Counted from the stretch's first letter, positions 36,759 through 47,021 are shown. The stretch: 64,000 nucleotides of DNA from Bacillus massilinigeriensis (GCF_900111815.1 NZ_LT630004.1:1648412-1712411); one strand, 5' to 3'. The notes: generated by a model from the sequence alone, not told the origin. Program-made: numbers and translations.

Positions 36759-36904
36759 GTCTTTACCTCACAATTTTGGCATAAAGATTTACCCTTGTTT
36801 TTTAGTATACTCGTTTTTACGGAAAAGCGCTGTTGGAAGTTTCATTTTTTAAGAGAATGGGTATAAATTTTTATAAAAACTTTCATGAACGAGGGGGAGA
36901 ATTT

Positions 36905-36982
36905 GTGGATTTATCAATGGTCACCACTATAATGAGTCTATTCTTGATTGTATATTTTGTCTATCTAGCAATTGCTGATTAA
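36905..36982 (+). CDS. 25-residue membrane peptide
   Basis: A very small gene that length cutoffs miss. It starts with GTG and encodes 25 residues, almost all hydrophobic (SMVTTIMSLFLIVYFVYLAI), ending AIAD. A strong ribosome binding site GAGGGGGAG lies six bases upstream and a terminator follows 14 bases after the stop, so it looks like a complete expression unit. No family recognised. It is divergent from ypjP. Direct function unknown; small membrane peptides of this size often modulate larger membrane proteins. Confidence 0.6.
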   Translation: MDLSMVTTIMSLFLIVYFVYLAIAD

Positions 36983-36995
36983 TTTCTTCCATTCA

Positions 36996-37036
36996 AGAGG
37001 CCGTTTCAAGACATAAATTTGAGAGGCCTCTTTTTT
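36996..37036 (+). terminator. terminator after the 25-residue gene
   Basis: AGAGGCC/GGCCTCT stem with a 22-base loop, then TTTTTTT on the plus strand. Confidence 0.8.
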
Positions 37037-37108
37037 GTTTCCATCCATAATGATTCATAAGCTTCTCAAAAATAAAAGATTCATCATTTTAGTGAAGTGA
37101 GCAACCCT

Positions 37109-37894
37109 TTAAACATCTTCTTTCTCCATTATGCCATAGTGAAACTTCGCTGATTTTCTTATAGTTGCTTTAAAGCCAAACTCCTCAAATCTAGCACTTC
37201 TGAAATGATCTTTTAGAATAACTCTTTTTCTAGCTACTCGATACGCCTCTTCCACCATCTCGCTTGTAAGGCTGCTGTAATCTGCGAAGTTAGCGAGGCC
37301 TCGTATGCCATCAGATTCAAGAATTGTTTCTTCAAACATCGGGTCAAAATACACACAATCTATACTGCCGGTATCCATCCTTTTTAATACCGAAAGAGAG
37401 TTATTGTATACAACCTTTACCGCTCTCATAGCCGCATCGATTTCCGGCAGACCCGACTTCCAATTCTTTAACCCTACATAGACAAGGAAAGCCAAAAACC
37501 GATTGCTTTCTATCCCGATAACGCTACCTGTTTTTCCTGTCACAAAGGAGGCCACAATACTATCCGAACCAAGACCTAGGGTACAATCAAGTACGCTCAT
37601 TCCCGGAATTAATTCTGCCGCACTTACCAGTGGATCTTTTTCCCCTTTTAGAAGTCTTTTTATTCTAAACATGGCTGAATTGGGATGGAAAAAGAAAGGT
37701 TGTTCCTCCCCCTTTAAATAAAGCTCAAGACGCTCCTTTCCGACAACCATACAGCAGCTATCTTCCATTTTTTCTAATAACTTGGCAACAGATTGTTTTC
37801 TTCGCGGCACAAATTCCACGCCTAGCTTCGATGCAAAGAGAAGTGATTTTGTCACCGTTTCATCATCCGGCCGTCCAGCAGTAGTCACTATCAT
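37109..37894 (-). CDS. ypiP: SAM-dependent methyltransferase YpiP (RsmJ-like)
   Basis: A 261-residue class I methyltransferase. SVLDCTLGLGSDSIVAS near 100-116 is the SAM site, and VYFDPMFEETI near 178 replaces the usual catalytic DPPF/DPMF motif, as in RsmJ (16S rRNA m2G1516) and YpiP. It likely methylates a nucleic acid guanine; the exact site is not known. ATG has a modest AGG purine lead. Located between brxA and ypjP as in B. subtilis. Confidence 0.8.
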   Translation of the reverse strand: MIVTTAGRPDDETVTKSLLFASKLGVEFVPRRKQSVAKLLEKMEDSCCMVVGKERLELYLKGEEQPFFFHPNSAMFRIKRLLKGEKDPLVSAAELIPGMSVLDCTLGLGSDSIVASFVTGKTGSVIGIESNRFLAFLVYVGLKNWKSGLPEIDAAMRAVKVVYNNSLSVLKRMDTGSIDCVYFDPMFEETILESDGIRGLANFADYSSLTSEMVEEAYRVARKRVILKDHFRSARFEEFGFKATIRKSAKFHYGIMEKEDV

Positions 37895-37917
37895 GTTGTT
37901 TAAACCTCCGCTTTATC

Positions 37918-37954
37918 GTAAAAAAACCAAAAGGATGCAACAACATCCTTTTGG
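37918..37954 (-). terminator. terminator after brxA
   Basis: Stem CCAAAAGGATG/CATCCTTTTGG (37927-37954), then seven T on the minus strand. Confidence 0.9.
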
Positions 37955-37961
37955 CAGTTAA

Positions 37962-38396
37962 TTAGCAGTATTGTTGGAAAGCAGAGACCAGGTTCTCCAT
38001 TATCTCTTCCATGCTATGGCCTTCTATTTCATGGCGGGGAATGAAGTGAACAACATCTTTCCCCTTCAATAATGCCATTGATGGGGAGGAAGGCTCTAAT
38101 CCAGTAAAATATTCCCTCATCTTTGCTGTTGCTTCCTTTTCCTGACCAGCAAATACTGTTACAAGCTGTTGAGGCTTCTTCTCCGACCGCAGAATTGACT
38201 GAGTGGCTGCTGGGCGAGCTAAACCTGCCGCACATCCGCAAACAGAATTTACGACCACAAGCGTCGTCCCTTGAACATTTTCCATAAACGCTTCCACTTC
38301 ATCGGCTGTCAGCAGTTCTTTAAATCCTGCAGCAACAAGCTCCTGACGCATTGGTTTTACCATTTGTCTCATATATTCTTCATATGCCATTGACAT
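37962..38396 (-). CDS. brxA: bacilliredoxin BrxA (YphP)
   Basis: Removes bacillithiol from mixed disulfides on proteins. The 144-residue protein begins MSMAYEEYMRQ and carries the active site SVCGCAAGLARPAA (CGC motif) near 52-62. Very close to the Bacillus YphP type. ATG at 38396 behind GGAGGG; an upstream ATG adds 12 unrelated residues. Own terminator follows. Confidence 0.96.
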   Translation of the reverse strand: MSMAYEEYMRQMVKPMRQELVAAGFKELLTADEVEAFMENVQGTTLVVVNSVCGCAAGLARPAATQSILRSEKKPQQLVTVFAGQEKEATAKMREYFTGLEPSSPSMALLKGKDVVHFIPRHEIEGHSMEEIMENLVSAFQQYC

Positions 38397-38540
38397 ATAC
38401 ATCCCTCCACTCATTATTCGCAGTGTTAGCATACTATATGTTTTACAGCTAATGCAATTACTTCGCGCAAAACAAATTCTTTTGCCTTCTAAGGAGAAGG
38501 AACTTTTGTTGGCACAAAGATGTGAAACATACTTCTATTT

Positions 38541-39665
38541 CTAGTTATTGTTTTTTCGTGATTCGGTCATTTGCTTCCAAACAGATCCTTTTGCCTCTTC
38601 GCCATGGAGAATTCTTTCAGAAGCAATTTTTGCCTGCATGCTGACTTCAAACTCTGGATCGCTCTCCGCTTCCTTTAATGCTGGCAGGGCCCTCTCATCT
38701 GCTACTTCATAGAGGAACATAGCCGCTCTCCACCGAACGAGCTTGCTATCATCCTTTAAGGCGTCCATCATTGCCGGAACTGCCTCTGGATAACCTAAAT
38801 CCGAAAGGCAATCTCCCGCAGTCCTCCTTACAGTAACAGTTTTGTCCTGCAAAGCTTTGTATAGAGCAGGCAACACCGCCTTATCCTCTATCATCCCTAA
38901 ATAAACGGTAGCTAGTCGACGAATAGAAGCTTTCTCGTCATGAAGAGCCTGTTCTAATAGCGGAAGGTCCCCGATAGTCGGAGCATCCATACCTTCCAGC
39001 AGTTGATAGCGAACCTTCCAATCCGGATTGCGGAAGTCTTCCATTGTTACCTTGCCACGCAGCCTTCCAGTTTTTTTGTCTTGTCTTTCCTTCTCATTTA
39101 CAATGCTTTCTAACCGCTCAGAAGGATATGCTGCAACAAGTTCATCAATGATCGAATTTCCCACCTCATTCAAATCGCCATATCGAACACCTTGGTCCTT
39201 CCAGCGTCTTTCTACAACAACATTATCATCAGGACTTCTAATGGCTGTAACTGCATTTAAAAATTCGTCCGGCAGCCCAAAGCGTCGTTCCTCATCTCCA
39301 TCTGACAGTTTCACCTGCATCGGAATTCCTTTATACATTTGCACTTGCACTTTTATTTCTCCAAAATTCTCCTTCGAACGATGATCAAGTTTGTTTGCTT
39401 CTCCCTGTTCCTGTCCAAATATCCTTCTTACTTGACGCAATATTTCCTGCCAGTCAAAGCGAGCATTTCGTTCGACCGCTAAAAAATCAGCGACATGATA
39501 TACTCCCTTCACTCCTTCAATATGAAGAATTGCTTTAATGATGTCTGGAGCTCTCTCCACCGTGTCTTTCTTATAATTACTGCTTTTGCCCATGGGAAGT
39601 TCTTCATCTAAGCTTACTTTCATCGTATTCGGACTTGGTGTTGGTTCTATTGATACAATGCGCAA
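38541..39665 (-). CDS. ypgR: conserved virulence factor C / YpgR, HEAT-repeat protein
   Basis: A 374-residue protein with an N-terminal Nfu/NifU-N-like domain (RIVSIEPTPSPNTMKVSLDE at its start) and a C-terminal run of HEAT-like repeats from about 215 (YRLLEG.., ASIRRLATVYLG, VTVRRTAGDCLS, KLVRWRAAMFLYE). It corresponds to CvfC/YpgR. A TTG at 39665 follows GGGGTGG at five bases; an in-frame TTG 18 bases upstream has no site. Likely a scaffold protein; role not established. Confidence 0.85.
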   Translation of the reverse strand: MRIVSIEPTPSPNTMKVSLDEELPMGKSSNYKKDTVERAPDIIKAILHIEGVKGVYHVADFLAVERNARFDWQEILRQVRRIFGQEQGEANKLDHRSKENFGEIKVQVQMYKGIPMQVKLSDGDEERRFGLPDEFLNAVTAIRSPDDNVVVERRWKDQGVRYGDLNEVGNSIIDELVAAYPSERLESIVNEKERQDKKTGRLRGKVTMEDFRNPDWKVRYQLLEGMDAPTIGDLPLLEQALHDEKASIRRLATVYLGMIEDKAVLPALYKALQDKTVTVRRTAGDCLSDLGYPEAVPAMMDALKDDSKLVRWRAAMFLYEVADERALPALKEAESDPEFEVSMQAKIASERILHGEEAKGSVWKQMTESRKNNN

Positions 39666-39886
39666 AATCCCACCCCGTTTCAAACTGAAGTTCCCTTATT
39701 TTAGCATAGAGATATCTCAATAACATTTAATGTGCTCTCATGTATCAGCTAGCAGACGATTCGCATAAATAATTTAATAATTAATTCTAAAATTTTGAAA
39801 TAATGCGTTAAAATATCTATAGGATATTGCCTGATGGATAATAAAACATCGTTTAGAAAGAAATGTGGGAGGGGAAAACAGATTAT

Positions 39887-40500
39887 ATGGAATTTAGGGG
39901 AGCAAGCGTTTATGACCAAGAGGATTTTTTTACCAATTTTTGAAGAGAAGGGGAAGGAAGGATAGCCCTAACAACGCTATCGAAAGTCCTATCATTTACG
40001 ATCTCATTGGTAACTTTCAAAATAAAAGTATATTAGATTTAGGATGTGGGGATGCCTCGTTTGGAAAAGAGTTACTAAAACAAGGTGCACAGTTTTATAC
40101 TGGAATAGAAGGTTCAAAGCAAATGGTAGGCTCCGCAAATCTTAATCTGGCTAATGAAAATGGCATGATTCATCACGAGACAATGGAATCATACACCTAC
40201 CCCACGAAAAAATATGATATTGTAACTTCTCGTTTCGCCATACACTATGTCTCAGATGTTGATTTACTTTTTCAAAATGTGCATAAGACCTTAAAAGATC
40301 ATGGTAAGTTTGTGTTCAGTGTGCAACACCCCCTCACTACTTCTTCATTTATCAGCAAACAATCAGGAGATAAACGTGGAAACTGGATAGTGGTTGACTT
40401 ACGGGAGGGAACACCAAAAAGGGGACATTTCACCAATGATGAAGAGTTCTCAAGAAGACTAAGAATCCCAGTTGTACTAGTTTTTTATTGTACAAAGTAA
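39887..40500 (+). pseudogene. broken class I SAM methyltransferase gene
   Basis: The first frame begins at ATG 39887 (EFRGASVYDQEDFF) and stops after about 18 codons at a TGA. The protein then continues in another frame from about 39940 with LKRRGRKDSPNN, SILDLGCGDASFG and a full SAM site. A run of five T at 39937-39941 would need six to join the frames. The C-terminal end also looks shortened: the family core passes straight from NWIVVD to a final REGTPKRGHFTNDEEF...RRLRIP, as if about 60 residues were lost. Frameshift plus internal deletion point to a decaying gene, though the T run could hide a sequencing slip. Confidence 0.75.
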
Positions 40501-40517
40501 ACGGTTGAAAGGATAAA

Positions 40518-40548
40518 TAAAAAACGCTTGGAAATCCAAGCGTTTTTC
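40518..40548. terminator. bidirectional terminator
   Basis: Stem ACGCTTGG/CCAAGCGT flanked by A and T runs on both sides, between convergent genes. Confidence 0.9.
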
Positions 40549-40590
40549 TATATGATTTTTATTGTATTTTTTCTTTCCCAGGATCCCGGA

Positions 40591-42474
40591 TTAGCCTTCT
40601 GAAGCGATTTCTTCAAGAAAACTCCATCTTTCAATAAGCTGTTCGAGCTTTTGATTCAACCCTTCTTCTTCTTTCATTAGCTCTTGTGCTTTCTCAAAGT
40701 TGCTGCCTGTCTTCGCCATTTCCTCAGCTATCTCTTCAAGCCTAGCTTCCGCCTCGGCAATCTTATCCTCAAGTCCTTCCCATTCTCGTTTTTCGTTATA
40801 GCTCATCTTTCTCTTTTTAGGTTTTTCCTGTCTCGTATCCCTTTCTGGCTTCTGCTGTGGAGGGATCTCAACTTTTTGCATCTCTTTCTCCAAGTAGTCC
40901 GAATAATTTCCGTATACGAAAGAAATGTTTCCCTCTCCCTGTAAAACCAAAAGCTGGTCTACCGTTTTGTCCAAGAAATAGCGGTCGTGGGAGACAGTAA
41001 TAACAACACCAGGGAAATCCTCTAAATAATCTTCCAGTACTGTCAACGTCTGCGTATCCAGGTCATTTGTCGGCTCATCTAAAAGAAGAACATTAGGTTC
41101 CTCCAACAAGAGTTTAAGGAGAAAAAGCCTTCTCTTTTCACCGCCTGAAAGTTTGCGAATAAGAGTACCATGTGTAAAGGAAGGGAATAGAAATCTCTCT
41201 AGCATTTGCGCCACAGAAATGGTTTTTCCATCCGTCGTGTGGACAATTTGTGCCGTTTCCTTTAAATACTCAATCATTCGCTTATCTTCTTGAAGCCCTT
41301 CGTTTTCCTGCGTATAGTAGGCAATTTTTACGGTTTGCCCGATTTCCATTTCTCCACTATCTAAAGGAATTCTGCCTGCTAAAATATTTAACAGCGTCGT
41401 CTTTCCGGTTCCGTTTTTCCCAATGATACCAAGTCTGTCCCCTGGTTTTACAAGAATATTGAAATCATCCAAAATCAGTTTATTTCCAAATCGTTTACTG
41501 CCATGCTTTAATTCTAAGACTTGTTTGCCAAGCCTGCTGGCGCCAATGGACATATCAAGCTTTTCATCTGTTTTTCCGGAAGAAACTTGAGACTCGAGCT
41601 CCTCGAAGCGCTGAATTCTTGCTTTTTGCTTTGTCGTTCTGGCTTTTGCACCTCTTCTAATCCAGTCAAGCTCTTTACGGAAAAGGTTCTTCCTCTTTTC
41701 CGACGTTGCAGCTTCATTTTCCTCCCGGATTGCTTTACCTTCTAAGAATGCGGCATAGTTACCCTTATAACTGTAAAGCGATCCACCCTCAAGTTCGAAT
41801 ATTCTATTCGTTACCCTGTCAAGGAAGTAACGATCATGGGTAACAAGCAGGACACTCCCTGTATAACGCCCTAGATAATCTTCCAGCCATTTGATGCTTT
41901 CATGGTCAAGATGGTTCGTTGGTTCGTCCAGAATGAGAAGGTCAGGCGCTTGGATTAGAACACTAGCGAGTGCCACACGCTTTTTTTGTCCTCCAGATAG
42001 CTCTGATGTCAATTTTGTAAACTCTCCAATACCTAGCTTTGTCAAAATTGATTTAGCGGCAGTATTGGCATCCCATCCGTTTTCACTATCCATTCGCTGT
42101 TGCAATTTTGATAACTTCTCTTGTAAACCAGTATCCTCAGGGCTATTTTGCATTTCAATCAACGCGGTTTCATACTCTCTCATCAGCCTGAGAATCGGAG
42201 CATCCCCATAGAACACTTCTTCAAGCACCGTTAATCCTTGATGAAGTTTGGGATCTTGCGGCAGATAGGAAATGGTATAATCCTTACCGGAAATTATTTC
42301 ACCATTTTCAGCCTGATCTATCCCTGCGACGATTTTTAAAAGAGAAGATTTTCCTGTTCCGTTTACTCCAATGAGACCAACGCGCTCGCGTTCTCCGATT
42401 GTGAAGGAAATATCATTAAAAAGCAGTTTTTCACCATACGATTTTGAAATATGATCAACTGAAATCATCTTCAT
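40591..42474 (-). CDS. yfmR: ABC-F ribosome factor (YfmR/Uup-like)
   Basis: A soluble tandem ABC ATPase with no membrane domain, 627 residues. Two P-loops, GVNGTGKSS near 36-44 and GKNGTGKTT near 360, two signatures LSGGQKKR and LSGGEKRR, a P-site linker between them and a C-terminal coiled coil (from about 540). Length and layout fit YfmR, which frees ribosomes stalled at hard sequences such as polyproline. It overlaps ypgQ as ATGA, so they are coupled. Confidence 0.88.
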   Translation of the reverse strand: MKMISVDHISKSYGEKLLFNDISFTIGERERVGLIGVNGTGKSSLLKIVAGIDQAENGEIISGKDYTISYLPQDPKLHQGLTVLEEVFYGDAPILRLMREYETALIEMQNSPEDTGLQEKLSKLQQRMDSENGWDANTAAKSILTKLGIGEFTKLTSELSGGQKKRVALASVLIQAPDLLILDEPTNHLDHESIKWLEDYLGRYTGSVLLVTHDRYFLDRVTNRIFELEGGSLYSYKGNYAAFLEGKAIREENEAATSEKRKNLFRKELDWIRRGAKARTTKQKARIQRFEELESQVSSGKTDEKLDMSIGASRLGKQVLELKHGSKRFGNKLILDDFNILVKPGDRLGIIGKNGTGKTTLLNILAGRIPLDSGEMEIGQTVKIAYYTQENEGLQEDKRMIEYLKETAQIVHTTDGKTISVAQMLERFLFPSFTHGTLIRKLSGGEKRRLFLLKLLLEEPNVLLLDEPTNDLDTQTLTVLEDYLEDFPGVVITVSHDRYFLDKTVDQLLVLQGEGNISFVYGNYSDYLEKEMQKVEIPPQQKPERDTRQEKPKKRKMSYNEKREWEGLEDKIAEAEARLEEIAEEMAKTGSNFEKAQELMKEEEGLNQKLEQLIERWSFLEEIASEG

Positions 42475-43115
42475 GCGTTACCATTCCATTCACTATAAAA
42501 TTGTTGTAAATAATCTACCATGACTCTATGGCGCTTTTCAGCAATCTGCCTTGCCGTTTCTGTATGCATGCTATCCTTAAGCTTTAGCAATTTCTCATAA
42601 AAGTGGTGAACCGAAGAGGTGTTTCCTCCTCTATACTCTGTAATACTCATATTTTCCCGAACCGGAAGCTTCGGTTCGTAAATCGCATGTCCAGCATTAC
42701 CTCCGTAAGCAAAAGTTCGCGCAATACCAATAGCACCTAGTGCATCAAGACGATCCGCATCCTGAACAATCTTGCCTTCCAACGTTACAGGTTGGATGTT
42801 ATTCCCACCTTTATAACTAACTGTTTCAATAGTTTCAACAATTCTCCTCTTTACTTCGCTGGAAAGGTTTAACTCATCTAAAAAATTTGTTAGTTTTGCC
42901 CAACCTGATTGTTGTGATTCATTTAGCTTTTCATCTGGAATGTCATGGAGGAGCGCAGCCATTTCAATAATGAAGGCATCTCCAGCATTCTCCATTTTCA
43001 AAATAGCTAACGCATTTTTACGGACCCTCTCAATATGATGGAAATCATGTCCGGAAGCATCTTGTCCCATTACGGTTAACACAAACTTTTCCGTCCTATT
43101 TTTTATCTGTTGCAT
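42471..43115 (-). CDS. ypgQ: HD-domain phosphohydrolase YpgQ
   Basis: A metal-dependent nucleotidyl hydrolase of 214 residues with an HD motif: HDFHHIERV near 23-31, LLHDIPDEKL near 55-64 and VQDADRLDALGAIGI near 118. Matches YpgQ, a structurally known pyrophosphohydrolase of uncertain cellular substrate. ATG at 43115 behind AGGGAAT; a start 24 bases earlier is less likely. Confidence 0.87.
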   Translation of the reverse strand: MQQIKNRTEKFVLTVMGQDASGHDFHHIERVRKNALAILKMENAGDAFIIEMAALLHDIPDEKLNESQQSGWAKLTNFLDELNLSSEVKRRIVETIETVSYKGGNNIQPVTLEGKIVQDADRLDALGAIGIARTFAYGGNAGHAIYEPKLPVRENMSITEYRGGNTSSVHHFYEKLLKLKDSMHTETARQIAEKRHRVMVDYLQQFYSEWNGNA

Positions 43116-43205
43116 TATGTATTCCCTACCTTCCCACATTGTTATTTTACCACGAAGGAAGCTTTATGCCAGTTCATCAAAAAAGCGCTGTATCGCTACA
43201 GCACC

Positions 43206-44051
43206 TTAAAGCATCTGATTCCAGCTCAGTCCAAGTGTTTGCTCACCAGCATGAACTCCAACAACAGCAGCCAGCGGGTAGGAATGAAAGAGAATTTCCG
43301 GAAACTCCTCTTCTAGTTCCCTTTGCCATTGATCAGCAGCTTCTTTATTCAATCCGTAAAGAATCCAACCTTCCTTTACGCGTTGCTTATCGTGGGAAGC
43401 TTTTAAAAGGCTCGAGATTTTACCCTTCGCTTTTTTTTCACTGCGTGCCTTATCTATCATTTCCAGGACACCTTCAGTAATTTCTATAATCGGTTTAATA
43501 TTCAGCATACTGCCAAGGTAAAACTTGGCCGCTGTCATTCTTCCGCTTCTATGAAGCTGTTCCAGGCTTCCAATTAATACATAGGTTTTTGTTGCATCCC
43601 TTAAGGATTCGAGGACTTTCATTATGTCATCCGCGGATTTTCCGCTCTCCGATAGTTCTATCCCCCTTTTTAACAGTGCAGTCAGCGGATATGACAAAAT
43701 CTTGGAATCAATCGTAATGACGTTATGGTTGGAAATTTGTGCAGCCTGCCGGCTAGATTCCACCGTCCCGCTCAATTTTCCTGAAACAAGGATGGAAATG
43801 ATCGTTTCGTATTCTTCTCCAAGCCTATCATAAAGCTCCCTAAATGCACCGATCGATGGCTGGGAAGTTTTTGGTGGGGTATCAAGAGACTTCAGCCTGC
43901 TATAAAGCTCTGCGGGTTCGAGATCTACTCCATCAACAAATTCCTCTTCATCCAAGATGATCGTCATCGGAACCTGATAAACATCAGGGTGATTGACCAT
44001 TTCTTCATCCAAAAAAGCAGTGCTATCCGTTACCCAAGCTATTTTCTTCAT
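43206..44051 (-). CDS. DegV family fatty-acid-binding protein
   Basis: A second DegV/FakB-type protein, 281 residues. AWVTDSTAFL at the N-terminus, PPKTSQPSIGAFRE near 59-72 and ILVSGKLSGTVESSRQA near 87 bind fatty acid. It shares the domain plan of the protein at 17622 but is clearly a paralogue. Its own ATG begins the family pattern. Likely a different fatty-acid chain preference; not shown. Confidence 0.9.
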   Translation of the reverse strand: MKKIAWVTDSTAFLDEEMVNHPDVYQVPMTIILDEEEFVDGVDLEPAELYSRLKSLDTPPKTSQPSIGAFRELYDRLGEEYETIISILVSGKLSGTVESSRQAAQISNHNVITIDSKILSYPLTALLKRGIELSESGKSADDIMKVLESLRDATKTYVLIGSLEQLHRSGRMTAAKFYLGSMLNIKPIIEITEGVLEMIDKARSEKKAKGKISSLLKASHDKQRVKEGWILYGLNKEAADQWQRELEEEFPEILFHSYPLAAVVGVHAGEQTLGLSWNQML

Positions 44052-44105
44052 TTATGCGCCTCCCTTTAAATATAGTCACTTTCCTTCAACGAAAGAGCAT
44101 TCCAT

Positions 44106-44582
44106 TTAGAGTAACTTTTCAATTTCCTCCGCCAATTCCGAAGGTTTTGCAGCAGGTGCATGCCTGCTGATAACTTTTCCTTCTCGGTCGACAAGAAACT
44201 TTGTGAAATTCCACTTTATCGTTTTCGTTCCGAGCACTCCTGGTGCCTCTGCTGTTAAAAATTTGAACAGCGGGTGAGCATCATGCCCTTTGACAGCAAC
44301 TTTTTTAAATACCGGAAAGGTTACTCCGTAATTTATATTGCAAAACTCGGCTATTTCAGGATCACTTCCTGGTTCTTGGGCTCCAAACTGGTTGCAAGGA
44401 AAACCGAGAATCTCTAACCCCCGTTCCTTATACGTAACATAAATATCCTGCAATCCGCGGTACTGAGGTGTGAAGCCACACTTGCTCGCAGTGTTTACTA
44501 TGAGCAGTACTTTTCCTTTATATTTCTCCAAAGAGACAGATTCTCCTGTAAGAGAATCAGCCTTTAAATCATAAATTCTCAA
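44106..44582 (-). CDS. bsaA: glutathione-peroxidase-like thiol peroxidase (BsaA)
   Basis: A 158-residue GPx-fold peroxidase of the thioredoxin-dependent type. [12 protein letters not shown] near 30-41 has the peroxidatic cysteine, [14 protein letters not shown] near 62-75 and [14 protein letters not shown] near 124 complete the catalytic tetrad (C, Q, W, N). The resolving cysteine is in FPCN. TTG start at 44582 behind GGGGGG. Located between metA and ypgQ as in B. subtilis. Confidence 0.92.
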   Translation of the reverse strand: MRIYDLKADSLTGESVSLEKYKGKVLLIVNTASKCGFTPQYRGLQDIYVTYKERGLEILGFPCNQFGAQEPGSDPEIAEFCNINYGVTFPVFKKVAVKGHDAHPLFKFLTAEAPGVLGTKTIKWNFTKFLVDREGKVISRHAPAAKPSELAEEIEKLL

Positions 44583-44599
44583 CCCATTCCCCCCTTTCC

Positions 44600-45127
44600 C
44601 TATCCCAATATCTTTTGTAGTTGATCAAGCGAAGCCGTCATGTAATCCACCATGTTGGCCAAATCTTCTATGTGGTCTTCAAGGACAAGTCTGTTAAAAG
44701 AAACATCAACCGAGATATCGGCATTTTCACTTTGACTAAATGGATTAATCGTAGCAACTAAGCTAACCGTTCTCTCTTCTCCCCAAATATTTGTCAATAT
44801 TTCTCTAACTTTCAGAAGGGTGTCAATATCGTACTTTGTGGAGAAATCAAAAGAAATCTTTACGGTACAGCCAGCATGGTAACGCTTTCCTTTATCAAGA
44901 AGCTCAGCAGCCAAATTTTCCAATGAAGATGAAATAGAAATAGAAGCTTTTGTTCCTTTTGCAACTGCGTTCCTTAGCAAAAAGCTAACAGAAAACTCCC
45001 TTGACATTTTGGAAAGATTCATGAGGTCATCGCGGTTTGTGATGAGTATTTCTCCTTCAAGGTCCCTGTCATATAAAGCCCCTTCAACAACCACTTTAAT
45101 ATTCTCGAAGGCAGTGGGATCAAACAT
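44600..45127 (-). CDS. conserved protein of unknown function
   Basis: A 175-residue cytoplasmic protein, mixed alpha/beta, starting [20 protein letters not shown], with an acidic C-terminal half and a single cysteine near residue 84. No known domain recognised. ATG at 45127 behind GGGTGGTG. It lies between fhs and the peroxidase gene, same strand. Confidence 0.7.
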   Translation of the reverse strand: MFDPTAFENIKVVVEGALYDRDLEGEILITNRDDLMNLSKMSREFSVSFLLRNAVAKGTKASISISSSLENLAAELLDKGKRYHAGCTVKISFDFSTKYDIDTLLKVREILTNIWGEERTVSLVATINPFSQSENADISVDVSFNRLVLEDHIEDLANMVDYMTASLDQLQKILG

Positions 45128-45159
45128 TTCAACACCACCCTTCCATTTTTTATCAACAA

Positions 45160-45184
45160 GGGCCAGCATGTTAATAGCTGGCCC
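45160..45184 (-). terminator. probable terminator after fhs
   Basis: Stem GGGCCAGC/GCTGGCCC with a nine-base loop but only TTGTTG after it on the minus strand, so likely leaky. Confidence 0.55.
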
Positions 45185-45193
45185 ATGGGCACC

Positions 45194-46882
45194 TTAAAAC
45201 AACCCTGTTGCATTCCCTTTTTCATCAATGTCCATTTTTAACGCTGCCGGCTGTTTCGGAAGGCCCGGCATTGTCATTACATCACCGGTCAAAGCTACGA
45301 TGAACCCTGCGCCAATAGAAGGTTTTAATTCCCTGACCGTGATTGTGAAGCCTTCTGGCCGACCAAGCTTTAAAGGGTCATCCGATAGAGAATATTGGGT
45401 TTTTGCCATGCATACAGGAAGGAGGCTCCAGCCATGCTTCTCAAATTCATCGAGCTGCTTTCTAGCCTTCGGTAAAAATTCCACACCTTCTGCGCCATAC
45501 ACCTTTGCAGCAATCGCAAGGATTTTTTCTTCCAACGAATCGGAAAGGTCATAAATCGGTGTATATTTTTCATTTTTGGTTTCGATTGCTTTCAAGACCA
45601 GCTGTGCAAGCTCCTGACCGCCTTCCCCGCCTTTTCCCCAAACATTTGTAATAGCTGCAGGTATATCGTTATCTTTGCAGAGAGTGAGAAGAGTTTCAGT
45701 TTCCCTTTCGGTATCATGAATAAAGCTATTTATCGCAATGACAAAAGGAAGGCCAAATGCAGCAATCGTTTCCGTATGCTTCTTCAGATTGGCAAAACCC
45801 TTTTTCAATGCGTCAACATTTTCCTGAGATAAGTTGTTTTTTAGGACACCGCCATGCATCTTCAGCGCTCTGATTGTTGCAACAATAACAACGGCGGAAG
45901 GATCGATACCAGCAGTGCGAGCTTTAATATCAAGAAACTTCTCTGCGCCTAAATCTGCCCCAAAGCCTGCTTCTGTCACGACATAATCCGCAAGCTTACA
46001 AGCAGCCTTTGTAGCGATCACACTATTGCAGCCATGAGCAATGTTGGCAAATGGACCACCGTGGATAAGTGCCGGAGTATGTTCAATTGTCTGGACAAGA
46101 TTCGGCTTTGCTGCATCACGCAAAAGCAATGCAAGCGCGCCCTGAGCCCCTAAATCCTTGACCGTGACAGGATTTCTATTTACATCATAGGCGATAACCA
46201 TGCGCGCAAGCCTCTTTTTCAAATCCTGCAAATCGGAGGCAAGACAAAGGACAGCCATGATTTCCGATGCTACCGTAATATCGAACCCATCTTCCCTCGG
46301 AATCCCTTGGACAGGGCCGCCAAGACCAATAACCACTTTTCTCAAAGCACGGTCATTCATATCAAGAGCTCTTTTCCAAACGATTCTCCTTTGATCAATT
46401 TTTAATTCGTTTCCCTGTTGTAGATGGTTATCAATCAGTGCAGCAAGTGCATTATTGGCAGCAGTAATAGCATGAAGATCGCCGGTGAAATGAAGGTTGA
46501 TATCTTCCATTGGAAGTACTTGGGCATAACCTCCACCGGTCGCGCCACCCTTTATTCCCATAGTTGGACCCAATGATGGTTCTCGGAGCGCGACCATCGT
46601 TTTCTTTCCTGCCTTGTTAAGCGCGTCCGCAAGCCCTACAGTGACTGTAGATTTCCCTTCTCCTGCGGGTGTAGGACTGATTGCAGTAACGAGAATTACT
46701 TTTCCATCTTTATTGAATTCTAGTTTTTTCAATGTTTCAAACGATATTTTTGCTTTATATTTTCCATACATTTCGAGATCGTCCGGTGAAAGGCCGATTC
46801 CCGCAGCTACATCTAGAATTGGCTTCATCGCACTCTCTCGTGCAATTTCCAAATCAGACTTGATCTTTGTCCCAGTTTCCAT
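45194..46882 (-). CDS. fhs: formate-tetrahydrofolate ligase
   Basis: Makes 10-formyl-THF from formate, THF and ATP. The 562-residue protein has the P-loop [14 protein letters not shown] near 71-84, [28 protein letters not shown] near 109-137, and [15 protein letters not shown] near 310. Length and order are typical. It supplies one-carbon units, in keeping with thyA-dfrA and metA near by. Confidence 0.97.
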   Translation of the reverse strand: METGTKIKSDLEIARESAMKPILDVAAGIGLSPDDLEMYGKYKAKISFETLKKLEFNKDGKVILVTAISPTPAGEGKSTVTVGLADALNKAGKKTMVALREPSLGPTMGIKGGATGGGYAQVLPMEDINLHFTGDLHAITAANNALAALIDNHLQQGNELKIDQRRIVWKRALDMNDRALRKVVIGLGGPVQGIPREDGFDITVASEIMAVLCLASDLQDLKKRLARMVIAYDVNRNPVTVKDLGAQGALALLLRDAAKPNLVQTIEHTPALIHGGPFANIAHGCNSVIATKAACKLADYVVTEAGFGADLGAEKFLDIKARTAGIDPSAVVIVATIRALKMHGGVLKNNLSQENVDALKKGFANLKKHTETIAAFGLPFVIAINSFIHDTERETETLLTLCKDNDIPAAITNVWGKGGEGGQELAQLVLKAIETKNEKYTPIYDLSDSLEEKILAIAAKVYGAEGVEFLPKARKQLDEFEKHGWSLLPVCMAKTQYSLSDDPLKLGRPEGFTITVRELKPSIGAGFIVALTGDVMTMPGLPKQPAALKMDIDEKGNATGLF

Positions 46883-46992
46883 CTCTCTTCCCCCGCTTCT
46901 TTACTCCGCAATTTTGTACATAGTTATTGTACCATCAGGAGACTCGTTTACGCGCTAGTTTTGCTATTATCGAAAAATTCTCAAATATAGAA

Positions 46993-47021
46993 TTGCCTCA
47001 ATCTTTCATCATGCTTATAAT
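46993..47021 (+). promoter_or_regulatory. metA promoter (sigma-A)
   Basis: TTGCCT (46993-46998), 17 bases, TATAAT (47016-47021). It gives a leader of about 35 bases, too short for a SAM riboswitch or T-box. Confidence 0.65.
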
